A DNA stretch of 64,000 nt from Neurospora crassa OR74A. Its lineage: Eukaryota; Ascomycota; Sordariomycetes; Sordariales; Sordariaceae. The translations under genes and the position numbers were made by a program. The stretch lies in the NCBI RefSeq assembly GCF_000182925.2, contig NC_026501.1:7605917-7669916 (forward strand), in the 5' to 3' direction. Numbering within the stretch: the first letter of the stretch is position 1; every line of letters starts with the position of its first letter. The notes beneath the pieces are model-generated. The model ran no database searches. It was not told where the DNA came from and saw nothing but the letters and a program-made list of their open reading frames with translations. Of this stretch, positions 13,601 through 25,580 are shown piece after piece.

Positions 13601-15760
13601 TGGTCGGAGTTACCTATTTACAGCTCTCAACTCTGCCATGAGAGACGAGATCTACAGCCGAATGATGAACAAGACGCCTCATAGCAACGGCCCGAACTTG
13701 CTACCCACGCCGGAAGATGCCTGGCGTCTTGAGAGTCTCAAGTTCAGTGAAGAGGCACCGCAGACTCTGGGCATGAAGTTTGGAAGCATCTTCAACTCTT
13801 CTGCTGGGAACCCTATGATGAGGAAGTGGCAAAAGGGCGAGATTTCCAATTTTCATTATCTGATGTTGGTCAACACCATGGCTGGCAGGACCTTCAATGA
13901 TCTCACGCAGTATCCCGTCTTCCCTTGGGTGCTGGCAGATTATACCAGCGAGGAACTCGATCTAAATGATCCGGCCACATTCAGAGATCTCTCGAAGCCC
14001 ATGGGCGCTCAAACGAAGAGTCGTATGGACACATTCATGGCCAAGTACCAAAGCTTGGCTGAGATGGACGAACAACCGTACCATTATGGTACCCACTACT
14101 CGTCAGCAATGATTGTTTCGTCATACCTGATTCGCCTGCCTCCTTTCGTGCAGACATTCATCCTGATGCAGGGTGGCTCGTTTGACCACGCTGACAGACT
14201 TTTCTATTCAATCGAGGGTGCTTGGGCATCCGCTTCAAGAGACAACGGCACCGACGTTCGTGAACTGACTCCCGAGTTCTTCTACCTTCCCGAGTTTCTG
14301 ACCAACATCAACGGGTACAACTTTGGCACTCGTCAGGGCGATGGTGGCAAGGTCGATAATGTCATTCTACCACCCTGGGCCAAGGGAGATCCCAAGATCT
14401 TCATTGCCAAAAACCGTGAAGCGCTCGAGAGTCCGTATGTCAGTCAGAGATTGCACCAGTGGATCGATCTTATTTTCGGATACAAGCAGCGCGGAGATGC
14501 GGCGGTGGAAGCCTGCAATGTGTTCCACCCGTTATCGTACAAGGGCGGCAAAGACCTAGACAACATCTCTGATCCCCAAGAGCGTCTTATTGCCACAAAC
14601 ATCATTCACAACTTTGGTCAAACACCACACCAGGTGTTTACAAAACCCCATCCCGCTCGCGAGCACGCAAGGTGTCCCATCAAGAGGCTGGACACCTCCG
14701 TCCACTCTCTGACCAATCAACCGCATCCCCTTCTTGACAGCCACGAACGCGTGTCGTCCCTAATCTACGCCCCCAAGCTGGACCGCTTACTGTGCGCCTC
14801 GCCTTTCCGTCTGAACCTGCCCCCACAATATGACAAGTTCCTCGAATGGGGCTACGCCGACGGCAGCGTGCGGTTCTTCTTCACGAACGACCGCAAGCCC
14901 GCCGGCCTCTTTGAGAACCTGCACATAGGGCAGATCTCCACCCTGACCTTCGCCGACTCCAAGACCCTCATCACCGCCGGCGAGGACTGCGTCGTGTCCG
15001 TGTACACAGTCCAGTCCAGCCCCGGCAAACCCGTCGAACTGGTCCCGCGCTCGTCCCTATTCGGACACAAGACGCCCGTGACCACCATCGCCGTGTCCAA
15101 GGCCTTCAGCACCTTCGTCACCGTCTCACAGGATGGCATTTCTTTTCTCTGGGACCTCAACCGCCTCGAGTTCATCCGCAAACTGCCCCTGGCAAGACCG
15201 GTGGAGTGTGCGCGCATCCACGACGTGACGGGCGAGATCATGCTCTGCAGCGGGCCGAACGTGTTGCTCTACACGCTCAACGGCGAGCTCATCCTCGACC
15301 AAAACGTGTGCTCCGAGGGTGACACGAACGACTACATCCACTCATGCGCCTTCTACGAAGGCACCAGCACTAGCACCGTCGGCGGCGGCGGCAACGAGTG
15401 GGTGGAGGAGAACCTGGTGTTTACCGGCCACAAGAGAGGCAGGGTGAACGTGTGGAGGAAGACGGTGGCGGAGTATAAGAAGGGCTCAGCCTCGGGAGGC
15501 AGCAGCAGCAGGTGGGTGCTGGAGCTGGTCAGGAGGTTGGATCATATCAATACCAAGAGCGAGACGGGACAAAATGTGGAGGCGGCAATTACGTGTATTA
15601 CGCCGATGCCGAGTTGTGTTTATACGGGCGATGATGATGGGCGGGTGGTGAGTTTTCTTTTTTCTTTCTATCTTTTTCTTTGCATCCTTTTATGGTTGAG
15701 TGAGGCTGGAAGCTAACAAACTTGCAGTATGAGTGGAACCTGATTCAGCGGGAGCGATAG
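7629..15760 (+). CDS. BEACH-WD40 protein (Bph1/LYST/neurobeachin family)
   Basis: One very long exon (7629-15647), a 80-bp intron (GTGAGT...TTGCAG) and a 33-bp last exon (15728-15760) give about 2,683 residues. The frame is open upstream to 7566 but without an ATG, so MLAVRSRQ at 7629 is the first usable start. Recognisable parts, in order: helical armadillo-like N-terminus; a concanavalin/LamG-like domain at about 365-560; a long alpha-solenoid; a PH-like BEACH-associated domain from about 1870; the BEACH domain at about 2035-2320 (KWQKGEISNFHYLM, then TQYPVFPWVLADY); and WD40 repeats to the C-terminus (GHKTPVTTIAVSKAF). BEACH proteins are scaffolds for vesicle trafficking, lysosome/vacuole size and protein sorting. 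Length and domain order match the full-length family, so the gene appears intact. The precise membrane step in this fungus cannot be read from sequence. Confidence 0.93.
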
Positions 15761-16450
15761 TGCGACAGGGCTGTATATATCAGAGTATGGAAAAGAAGAG
15801 GTGAAGACGAAGATGGTAAGCTGTTAGAAGACTTCTTGTGGGTGGTAGGAGAGGAAGATGAGTAGTTCTGAGGGAAATGGGAAAGGCACCATTTCGATGG
15901 AGAAGCATAGATATATGGAAGAGCGATTTGCATTTATTGGTGGTGGCTTTTTGTGCCATTGGGAAAAGCAAGTTAGCAAGAAGTGTCATGCCGTTTAAAA
16001 AGTTGGAAAAGTTGTTAATCGCGAGTATCGATAGAGCAAGATTTTATTTGGAGATATATCTCATCTGTCGGGATAACATTATACAGACCCTCAAGGCCGT
16101 ACCTATGATCACCGCCCTAGAGGTTTCCTTGGTCAAATATATAGATATCAAGTTCTATACTATAGCCCGTAATACATTAGACTTCCTATCACCCCGTTTC
16201 CCCGGCGTCAACCACTGGAAGATGAAAAGGTAGAGGGGAACCGATCGATCTCGTTTCATCTGGTACATATCATCCTGTATTCTGATACTTCCTCCAGACT
16301 TCGACCGTTCACGTTGTTTGGGAAGTTTCTGTAATCCTTCATGTCCACAACAACAGCGTACTGTCTCTCCGCTTGGTGATTGTCTTTCTTTTCTCTCCTT
16401 CTCTCTCTTCCAGCATCAGCCCAATCGATACCTTAACATCCATCATGCCT
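15761..16450. other. Convergent 3' regions of the BEACH and complex I genes
   Basis: Both flanking genes end here, facing each other. The sequence is A/T-rich with poly-purine and poly-pyrimidine runs, as expected for two 3' untranslated regions. I found no additional gene. Confidence 0.6.
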
Positions 16451-16920
16451 TTATGCCTCCTCGGTATCATCATCATAACCCGTAAGTTGCTTCCTAGGTC
16501 CGGTGGGGACTAATAATATCCAAGTAAACATTGGTTAGCCTGCTTCCTATTCGTCCACCTTGAGTTCTCTCATTCTAGCACCACTATGATACATGCGAGC
16601 CAAAATCAACTTTTCAGGATATAATCTCGTCAAGGAGGTAACGCAGGCAAAGGCAAACCACGTAGGTATAGAAACGTGAAACGTGAAACGCAGAGAAAAA
16701 AAAAAAGAGAAGAAAGAAAAAAGGACATACTAGGATAAGTAACGGGAATCGGCGCCGGGTTGACATCCCCAAAATACTTGCGCACAGGTGGCACGACCGT
16801 CAGGAAGACGGGGCCGAGTCCGGCGATGACGCACGAGTAGAAGTAGGCGGGCTTCTCGCGGGCGGACCAGCGAATGTAGCGGAAGGGCTGGGCCCAGAAG
16901 TGAGGGATTGTGCCCGACAT
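16451..16920 (-). CDS. nuo9.5: NADH:ubiquinone oxidoreductase (complex I) 9.5 kDa subunit
   Basis: Exon 1 (16920-16731) and exon 2 (16509-16451) are separated by a 221-bp intron (GTATGT...TATTAG) and join in phase 1 to give 82 residues. The protein starts MSGTIPHFWAQPFRYIRWSA, has one hydrophobic segment at about 25-45, and continues NPAPIPVTYP|IPTGPRKQLTGYDDD to an acidic end. The W-AQP-RYIRWSAREKPA start and the TYPxPTGPR motif are how I recognise the fungal 9.5 kDa accessory subunit, a single-pass protein of the mitochondrial inner membrane arm of complex I. Without the second exon the frame would run into a poorly coding intron, which is why the spliced form is preferred. The size agrees with the family. 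Confidence 0.9.
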
Positions 16921-17766
16921 ATTTGTCTAGTCTATCGTCCGTTGCCGTTGTTGCGTATTGAAGTATTTGTTTTGTTTTCGTTTCTGTGGTGACGGACGGA
17001 CGGACGGACAGACGGACGGGGTGTTGTTAGTGGAACTGACTCGTGGACGCGGTGGGTGGTGGGAGTTGGGGCGGCGGTGGTGGTGGAGTTTATAGAGGAG
17101 TTGGTTGGTGGTGTAAGTTGCGAGGACGGGACTTGGGGTTGATGGGCTGATTGATTGATGTTGCGATTGCGACTTGGAGGCTAGGTTTTGCTGGTACTGT
17201 AGGCTGACATCGATAGGTACTTACCTCTAGCCCTGACTGTGGCCTGTCAACAGAATGAGGGACACTCGTTCTCGTCGCTATCGTCGTCGTCGGCGTGGTC
17301 GGCGTCCGGGCGTGTCGTTTGAGAGCTTCGGCAGCTGCTGCGATTTCGAGACTCGAGATGAGAGCGGCCGTGCGCGTGCCGTCCGGCCCCCCCGCCGGGA
17401 GGGTCTTGCTAGGTAGCCGGGGTTATCCCACGCTTGCTTGTCTTGAATGGAAATCTTGGCGCTTTGCCTATTGAAGGAAGCTCGGGCCACACTTCAAGGT
17501 ACAGTGTCGAGGTACCGAGCAGGTCACAATCGGGAAGGTCTTGGCAAACGGCTACGTATGCTGGAAGCTACAAGCGCTATCGATTGGGGAACATTGAACA
17601 CGGGCAGCTACCTACCTACCTCTACATACAACTTTCCTTGTGTGTGTTGAACGACAGCATTGAAAGCTATCAACCAAACACCTTACCAGTTCCCATGTGC
17701 TGAGTTCTCGAGTCCTTTTTTTTTTTTTTGCCCTCCCCGGATCCAAATAACAATAAGGGACGAATC
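16921..17766. other. Divergent promoter region between the complex I 9.5 kDa and wbp1 genes
   Basis: About 850 bp separate two start codons on opposite strands. The region has a CGGA tetranucleotide tract next to the complex I gene and a T-run just upstream of wbp1 (17717-17730). Short ATG frames lie in the presumed wbp1 leader (from about 17434), which could act as upstream ORFs, but no further gene is supported. Confidence 0.5.
16991..17019. repeat. CGGA/GACG tetranucleotide microsatellite
   Basis: An imperfect run of six to seven GACG units with one GACA interruption lies about 70 bp upstream of the start codon of the complex I 9.5 kDa gene, probably in its leader. It is likely to vary in length between strains. 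Confidence 0.8.
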
Positions 17767-19320
17767 ATGAGGACGCTATTATCCTTCTTGCTGCTTGCGC
17801 TGGCGAGCGCAGTGGCTGCCATCAGCACATCTGGCAACAGGTTGCTGGTTGTCCTGGACGATGTCGCAGACAAGGCCAACTACTCCAAGTTCTTCGCTGA
17901 TCTAGAAGGTCAGTAAAGTCCCAGTGCCATGTTACCATCGAGACGGTTGCGCTGATCACGCTTCTTGCCTTCCAGAACGAGAATTCAAGATAACGTACGA
18001 AACACCAAAGAGCGACTCCCTAACCCTCTTCAGCCTGGGCGAGCGCACCTACGACCACGTCCTCTTCCTGCCCGTCCGCACCAAGGGTCTCGGCCCCAAT
18101 CTGACGCCCAAGACCCTCCACGACTTCGTCAACGCCAAGGGCAACATCCTGCTCGCCCTCAGCGCCAACACCACCACGCCCACCTCGCTCATCGCCCTCC
18201 TCTCCGAGCTCGACATTACCCTCCCTACCGACCGTAACAGCCTGGTTGTTGACCACTTCAACTACGACATCACGAGCGCCACTGACAAACACGATGTTCT
18301 GCTCCTGCCGCCTCCCAAGCCCACCCGTGCTGGCATCAAGGACTTCTTCAGCGAGGGCGCAGGCACCAAGCTGATCGCCTTCCCGCGCGGCGTCGGTGCC
18401 GTCCTCGGCAATGGCCAGCTTCTCAACCCCATCCTGCGCGCCCCGCGCACCGCCTACAGCTACAACCCCAAGGAGCAAGTCGAGGCGGTTAACGGGGACG
18501 ACCTCTTCGCGGCTGGCCAGCAGCTCTCGCTGGTGTCCACCATGCAGGCGCGCAACAACGCGCGCGTGACGGTGGTCGGCTCGGCCGAGATGTTGCAGGA
18601 CAAGTGGTTTGATGCCAGCGTGACGAAGCTGGACGGCCAGCCGGTCGTTCAGACGTTCAACAGGGAATTCGCCAAACGCGTCAGCGGCTGGACGTTCCAG
18701 GAGATTGGCGTGTTGAAGGTCAACTGGGTGGAGCACCATTTGGAGGAGGAAGGGGCGCCGAATGATTCTAACCCCGAGATGTACCGGGTGAAGAACAATG
18801 TGGTATGTCTCTCTGCATTACCTACCTTATTTCTTCATCCATTCCCATTGTCTTAGTCACAAGAAACTAACACTCAAAACCCCCGCAGTCCTACACAATC
18901 TCCCTCTCCGAATTCGCCTGGGACCACTGGATCGGCTTCAACGTTCCCGAACACGACGAGATCCAGCTCGAGTTCTCCATGCTCTCGCCCTTCCACCGAC
19001 TCAATCTCAAGGAGGAATCGCACCGCCTGGCTGCTGTGCACTACCACACCGTCTTTACTACCCCGGACCAGCACGGCATCTTCAACTTTATGGTCAACTA
19101 CAAGCGTCCCTTCCTGTCCCACATTGAAGAGAAGAACACGGTGCCGGTCCGCCACATGGCCCACAACGAGTGGCCGCGCAGCTACGTCATCAGCGGCGCG
19201 TGGCCGTGGATTGCCGGTCTTGGTTCTACGGTCGTGGGCTTTTTGGGCTTTGTGGCGCTTTGGATGTACAGTGCCCCTGTTGATGCGGGGAAGAAGGTGA
19301 CTGTGAAGAAGACACAGTAA
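17767..19320 (+). CDS. wbp1: Oligosaccharyltransferase 48 kDa subunit (Wbp1/OST48)
   Basis: Three exons, 17767-17908, 17976-18802 and 18889-19320, with introns of 67 bp (GTCAGT...CCAG) and 86 bp (GTATGT...CGCAG), give 466 residues. There is an N-terminal signal peptide (MRTLLSFLLLALASAVAA), a lumenal OST48 domain beginning with NRLLVVLDD, and one C-terminal membrane span (WPWIAGLGSTVVGFLGFVAL) followed by a short cytosolic tail ending KKTQ. That tail fits the KKXX retrieval signal for type I ER membrane proteins. Wbp1 is an essential non-catalytic subunit of the complex that transfers the dolichol-linked glycan to Asn-X-Ser/Thr sites. An upstream in-frame ATG at 17728 would bury the signal peptide, so 17767 is preferred. 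Confidence 0.94.
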
Positions 19321-21318
19321 ATAGAGGTATGTAGTGGGGGATTACTTTTAAGAGTAGTGCTTTGAAAAGATGTGATGACTGGATTATAGAGAGTTGAAAA
19401 AGATGAGATGGTAATCATGAGGTTTTTCGTAGCATACATCTCTTGTGTGAGATATATAACAGCTATATACCAGCAGTGGAACAAACACCGACCAGAGATG
19501 CTATGGTCTTCGAAAGCTAGAGATAGGGCCATAACCTTTTTTTTTTTTTTTTTACGCTTCGTACCTCTAAGGCTACCTCTACGTAGTGAAGTCGTTGGTA
19601 TCAAATTCCGCTCATGCACAGCCTCCTTTGTAGGTGTCTGATTTGACTAAATGTGAAGCAGACAAATAAGAAAGCGGCATCAATATCTTCACGAACTGAG
19701 CAAGAACTAAATATAGGTAATGGGACTGAACCGTGAATTTATGACGGCCATATACGTGGACCGCCGAAACGGCAAGCCCAGAGATGATGAAAAGTAAACT
19801 ACGGGGTGGTATTTTGTGAGCTACGGGAACTGAAGTGGCGTTTTGTGATCGGGAACGGTCCAGACTTCTTTTTGGTAGACTATATGTCAGATTATTCCCG
19901 ACTTTCTGACGATGTTGGCCACTGTAAGGAGACTACTCGAGGAAAGTATGAAGTACCTAATTACAATATGAAGAGATTAGAACAAGTAAAGAGATTGTAA
20001 AGAGACTATGAAGAGATTATAGAGCGATTATAAGAAGATTGCACCTCCACCCCCCCTTCTCTTTAAGTCTAAGTAACTCGACCCTATCCTATACAATACA
20101 AAGCCTACAATCACCAATCTTAGATTCATACTAGAAACTATACTTAAGGACCTATTGAATCCTATACTAACTAATTACGTATCTACAATCCCCTCCCTCA
20201 CCGCACGCAGGACCTTTCTTTACCGCCGGAGACCAGGGTCATATACCTAAGCAAGCTCCTTACCTGGTCCGTACCTACCTTCCAACAAGTCGTACTCTCC
20301 TCCAGTAGCTTACGTGGTAGGTAGTAGGTGTGCTGAGAGCTAGAGATAAAAAAAAAAAAAGTTGCGTGGTTGTAGGGTTTACGCAGGCATACAAAAAGCT
20401 AAGATTTCCTATTTTGTGCTTTTCTCAGCTTTTCCTCCACTTTTTTTTTTTCCTTTCCTCTTTTGTTGTAATAGATGTGTGCATATATGAGATGTATTGG
20501 AACATAAAGTTCCTGTAGAAAAGGTTGATTGGAAAAATACATACGTGGTTAGTTATTATGCCTTCTTAAGGTAGTTCCTAGTGTAGCAGCTTGCCTATAG
20601 TATGTGTCATGTGTGCAGCACTTTCCTCTCATCTTTTTGGTCGCCCTGGCTCATGTATTTCTTTCTTTCCTTCCTCTTCTTGTATCTTGGGAGGGGAGGT
20701 AGGTATAGTATAGTACCTGGACATCACTTTTCTTATTTCCCGTCTCGTTTAGTAAATAAAGATGCGGCTACCCAACAAGCGTAGACATCGCACAATGCAT
20801 CGGGTGTACTGTAGCAGCAGACGGGTTTCAAGTCATTTTGCCTCCCCAAGGAACAACAACACCATGGAGACTCTTTTGTTCTTGTTAGGATGGAAGAAGA
20901 GAGGGTATTAAAAATTCTGGAGAGAGTAAGAGGAAACAGATGAGGAGGAAGGAAGCCTCGGATGAATGTGTGTGTGTGTGTGTGTGTGCCGTCCTCCGTT
21001 CTCCCTTCTTCTTTCCTCCCTTTTTGCTGCTCAAAACCAAAACAAGAAAATTTGTAAATGGCTTCTGTGTCGGAAAAAGAATAAACAAGAAATAGTAGAA
21101 AAGTAAAATATGATGACGAAAACAACAATAACAAGGACATCATTGCGATATCTTCGATCCCGCCGTTTCTTCCTTTCTTCGCCGCTTCTTCCATATCCAT
21201 AATGTTGTTTGTCCTGTGTCCGGGTCCCCATGTCCACCGCCGCTTGCGCGAGATACATATTAAAGTTGCCAGCCCTACACTTAGATACTTAACCAGGAAT
21301 GATGGTAGAGAAGAACTA
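19321..21318. other. 2-kb convergent intergenic region, partly A/T-rich
   Basis: wbp1 and the Rho1 GEF gene end toward each other here. The interval contains poly-T and poly-A runs (19538-19553, 20348-20360), a TG microsatellite and an A/T-rich, TA-dinucleotide-rich stretch at about 19960-20190. A long minus-strand frame (down to 20733) is only read-through from the last introns and 3' region of the GEF gene. No gene is supported. Confidence 0.55.
20967..20988. repeat. (TG)11 dinucleotide microsatellite
   Basis: Eleven perfect TG units lie in the presumed 3' untranslated or intergenic region downstream of the Rho1 GEF gene. Confidence 0.9.
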
Positions 21319-24300
21319 CTACGCATCCGCCAACTTTTTCTGACTCTTCCAGAAATCGATAGCCTCGATAATATCCTCGCCACGTTCATCTTCATATGCG
21401 AACAGAATCTGGCAGTTGTGTTAGCTTCGAGGTGTCCATCATATATGACATTTAGGTTAAGGCTCACTTCATGTGTACTGCTGTGTAGCATCCTGATGTT
21501 CTTGTGCGGCACAATATGTACCGCCAGGTTATCAATGTTCCTGAGCTCAATAAAGTTGGGCTCAAACGCCAATATCCAAGGATAGCTGAGCGCAAAGGCT
21601 TGTGGTGTTCCCTCCCAATCCAGACGCCATTCGGGACGAGCCCGCCATCCGTTGCGGTTAACGAAGAACGAGAACTCGCTGTAGTTGAGGAGGAACTCGC
21701 CGTTGAGGCGCTCGATATGGATGGGCTTGACGCCTTCCTTCCTCTGGACAAAATCGAGCGATGTGTCGGCCTGATCGAGAAGGGACTGCGTCTCGAGGGT
21801 CTCGAGACTGACAACCTCGAAGCCGCGGGCGCATGCAACGCAAAGCTTGGACTTGAGGAAGTGTACCGATGAGGATTCCGTTGGGATATAGAACTCCTTG
21901 AATGGCCGGAGTTCGTCCTGTCCGGCGTTGAACATCTTGCTGAGACCCCTTTGCTTCTTGGCGCCCGACATGGCATCATTCGGCTCGTACACCTTGATCG
22001 TAGTTGACAGCGCGGAGCTCTTGACGGCGCACACAAGATGTCGGCCGAGGCAGATGCCGATCTTGAAGAAGTTGCAGTGACTTTGGATCTTCTTGCCACG
22101 CTTAGATGAAATCGGCTCGTTGGGGTTGAGCGCATCCAGTTGGTACGAGTATAAAGACTTGTTGGAAAGCACCAACAGCAGTGAATACTCTTCCAACACG
22201 TCGACTTGGGTGACGTTTTGCACATCGATAACACGCTTCGGTGGTATCTCCTTGGTCTTACGATCGGAGACAAAGATACCCTGGTCCGTACCATAGATGA
22301 TCTTCCTTCCACCATCTGTATTTTTGTTAGCACAAGAGCTCTGATACTTGACTGGGCCGTCCTAAAGTGCTTACCGAACGGCGTGGCGCAGTTGACCTTG
22401 TTGGGACCGGCAAAGTAACCATACGATATTATCGTAGTGTTCAAGAAATCCGCACGGGCCCTGAGCTGCTGCTGAGCAGCATCGATAAACTCGAGCCATT
22501 TCTGTCGTCCTGCCTGATTCGACGCGTACACCGTTAGTTCGTAGCCGTTCTTTCCGAGATGTCGGAACGTGATCGGCCATCCATCACCCTTCTTGGCGTC
22601 GGTGGTCGTGCGTAGAGCAGGCAGCAAGCTTGATGAAGACCTTTTGACAGCCCCTGAAGGAATGATTTCCTCCATTTCCTTGATAGAAAGTAGCTCCAAG
22701 GGAATAGGTCTGCGGTATGCCTTGATTTCTTCAGTCTTGCCAACCTGTTTAATCTTCACAAGGAGAACTGCGTGATCGAACAGGAAAGCCGTGAGATCAG
22801 CATTTTCTGTTGGCGACTTCTTGAACTGAGCCTTGTATACAAGCTCACGACCCTCGTCCGTAAGCTTGAGGTCCATCTTGTCGTTGGGGCGGAACTTGAG
22901 CTGCTCGTGCAGACGGCGCAGGTTGAAGCGGTTTTCAGCCTTGCCCGACTCCGCGTTAACCCTGCTCAAGAGATCTCTGATCATAGTCAGGACCTTGGGA
23001 AGATCCTCCTTGTCCGGATTACCTTCTTCCGTATACTTGAGAACGTTTTCTAGAAGTAGAGGATATCTCGCCAGACGTGTGGTTGGCTTGGTGAGGTAAC
23101 CGTTCAGCTCCAGCTTTCTCGACTCTCTGCGGCGTTCAACCTCGTCCACAAATCTTGCAAAGTCCTTGTTGATGGACCGTTCGTTCTCGAATTCGAATTT
23201 GCCTTCCAGCTGCTTCGCACCGTAAAGGATGAATGGTTCGAATTGAGGGACAAATTCCAAAAAGATATCTCCAATATTTTGAACGACTGGCGTCTTTTGT
23301 TGCCGTTCAGTGAGACTCTTGGCGAACTTTGAACTGACGCCGTGAATGCTTGGAGGATCGATAATGTTGGTGAAGATTGTCCGTACAACGCGCTCCCGCC
23401 GTTGTAGAGGAATCGGAGAATGGCCGTTGATCTTGCCCTTGAGAGGGTAGATCCAGAAATCTCGCAGATACTCGAGATCCTTGACAAAGTCCCTTTCTGT
23501 GTAGCAGATCTCACTAATAACCTCTTGCCTCTTCTTCTCTCTGTCGCCGATACTGTCCGCAATCTCCTTTGGTACGCTGTTAATCCACAACTTTTGCTCG
23601 TCGGTCTGGTCAACATCGTCATCGTTGACCGCGGCTTTTCCTTCTTGCTTGAGGCCAATTCCTCCCTTCAGGTTCAGCTTGGCCATTTGCTCGAGACGGC
23701 GAGGGCATGCGATAGAGTAGCAGAGCTGATCGGGTGTGCATGTTGGAGAGTAACATTCGGATAGCAGGACAAAAACACCATTGACCGCTGGCTTCTCGTC
23801 ATCGGTCAGTGTTTCCCTGAATTGGTACATTTCGTAGGTTGAATCTCTCAGGCGGTGTTCGTAGGTAACATCGTGGAAGAACTTTTGGGCGTCCAAAGCT
23901 CTACCCAGCAACAGGGCCAAGTTTCGATCCGTCGTCCTGATAATGTATGACAGCACATCGACGGCTTCGGCACCGCTGAAAGCGTTCTTGTAGGTCAGTT
24001 CGTTCTTGGTCCTATCTCCTACAACAATCTTGCGCCGGAACGTTTCGGCCACGCGGGACAGAAGAGCCGGGTATACCAGAGGCATCCTGATTTTGACGGT
24101 AACGGGCCGGTCGCCCGTCATGGACGATGCGCCGCCCGAGTAGCGATGTACCAAGGTCCCATCTTCGTTCCGTTCCGTCGGCGCTATCGAAGGAGCGATA
24201 GTGGACGCCATGGACATGGTTCGCCCATTCGGGTCGACGGTTGTCGTGGACGTGATGCTGACCGTTCTTCCCGACTGGCTTCCGGGAGCTGGGTATTGCG

Positions 24301-25192
24301 AAGGGGCAGGGCCATGGTCTGGGCTGGATCCTGGTGCCCTCCTGTTGGGTATGACTCTTCCGCTAGGAGTTTGGTGGGCATCGCGGTCGTATGAGGGGTA
24401 GCCGGTCATGGACATGGCACGGTCTTCCATATGCCTCTCGGGCACAATGCGCCCCTGTGCGGTTGTCCGAGCCGAGCTCCCAGTGTATTGAGCCTGGCGG
24501 AAAGCGTTGGCTGGCGACTGTTGCGGGGTCGAACCCTGATACATCTGTGGCCGGGGAACGCTCGCAAGCGACTGTGATCGGTAGGGGTCGGAGTTCAAGG
24601 CCGGCGCCGGTCTGCCCCCCGGCTGGTTGTAATAAGCCTGGGCAGGAGATCGCGAGGCATTGTTGTAGAAACCCTGGGGCGCAGGGCCCCTAAGAGAATC
24701 GGCCCTCACAGAGTCGCCCCTCGGAGCATGTTGAGGGGGGTAGGCGCCAGGAGGGGGTCGTCGCGCCGCTTGTTGTTGTTGTAGGTACTGAGCAGAGGGA
24801 ACTTGCTGTCCGGCGGAGACGGAGCGCTGGCTCTGGCCGTATCCATTCGTGTCAAGGCGCGCCCGGGGGTCACCATAGCCTCCTCTTTCCCCTGATCCAC
24901 TGCCTCCTCCTCCGGGTCCGCCGGGCGGTGGGGGGCGCTGTTGCGGCGGTCTCTGCATGGAGGCTCCCGACGTGGACGACATGGTATGGGTTCGGCCCTC
25001 GTTGAGGTGCATCATAGGGGGTGGGACGGAGGAAGTCATGGTATGCGATCGGCCGGGGGGCGGGGCGGCGCCGAAGATGTTGGAGAAGGCGGCATCTCGT
25101 TGTCCGTAGCCGTCACCACCGCGACTGCCGGGGGGAGGGCCGTACTGCGGGTGATTGGATCGGGACCGGGGGTCTTGATGATAGTCGGCCAT
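21319..25192 (-). CDS. rgf1: Rho1 guanine nucleotide exchange factor, DEP-DH-PH-CNH (Rom2/RGF1 type)
   Basis: Three exons, 25192-22375, 22315-21468 and 21408-21319, are joined across two 59-bp introns (GTAAGC...TACAG and GTGAGC...GCCAG) to give 1,251 residues. The order is a ~350-residue low-complexity Gln/Pro/Ser N-terminus, a DEP domain (about 365-457), a RhoGEF/DH domain (about 555-755, with ICYTERDFVKDLEYLRDFW), a PH domain (about 775-930) and a CNH domain (about 940-1230). The last exon supplies the conserved CNH ending ILFAYEDERGEDIIEAIDFW. This architecture is specific to fungal Rom2/Rgf1 proteins, which activate Rho1 in the cell-wall integrity pathway at sites of polarised growth and septation. 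The second exon read without splicing gives long false frames in two phases. Domain recognition is secure; the first-exon start is the only ATG before the low-complexity region. Confidence 0.95.
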
Positions 25193-25286
25193 GACGGCGG
25201 CGGCGGGCGGGCGGGCGGACGGCTGGCGAGGGAGGCGAGTCGGGTGGTGCTGCTGGTGCGATGCAGGCTAGAGGTTGATGCGAGGT

Positions 25287-25306
25287 GCTCGCTCGCTCGC
25301 TCGCTC
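25287..25306. repeat. (GCTC)5 tetranucleotide repeat
   Basis: Five perfect GCTC units lie about 100 bp upstream of the Rho1 GEF start codon, probably in its leader. Confidence 0.85.
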
Positions 25307-25372
25307 CTGTCGTAGGTATTTCGATTGTTCTTCGGTCGGCGGCGGTGCTGGGGCGCTGTACAGGTACGGTAG

Positions 25373-25399
25373 GGTAGGTAGGTAGGTAGGTAGGTAGGT
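25373..25399. repeat. (TAGG)6 tetranucleotide repeat
   Basis: Six near-perfect TAGG units (CCTA on the transcribed strand of the GEF gene) lie in the presumed GEF leader or promoter. Confidence 0.85.
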
Positions 25400-25540
25400 C
25401 TGATGGACAGGTCGATTCGGTAGAGGTACGAAACTGTGCAGGCAATCTGCAATCTACTCGCCAAGTGTAGCCGACCACCTGCGCAGCAAGAAGCACGGCC
25501 TTCAGTTGGTCTACCTCTCTGTCGTCGATTGGAACACGGT

Positions 25541-25580
25541 AGACGGGGACGGGGACGGAGACGGAGACGGAGACGGAGAG
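25541..25580. repeat. GGAGAC/GGGGAC hexanucleotide repeat
   Basis: About six units of GGGGAC passing into GGAGAC lie upstream of the Rho1 GEF gene. This is the third microsatellite within 300 bp. Confidence 0.8.

Noticed and set aside
20733-22223. 496-codon minus-strand frame extending past the end of the Rho1 GEF gene
   Set aside because: Its first part is the true CNH exon; after 21468 it passes through an intron and 3' region. The spliced form restores the conserved CNH ending and stops at 21319.
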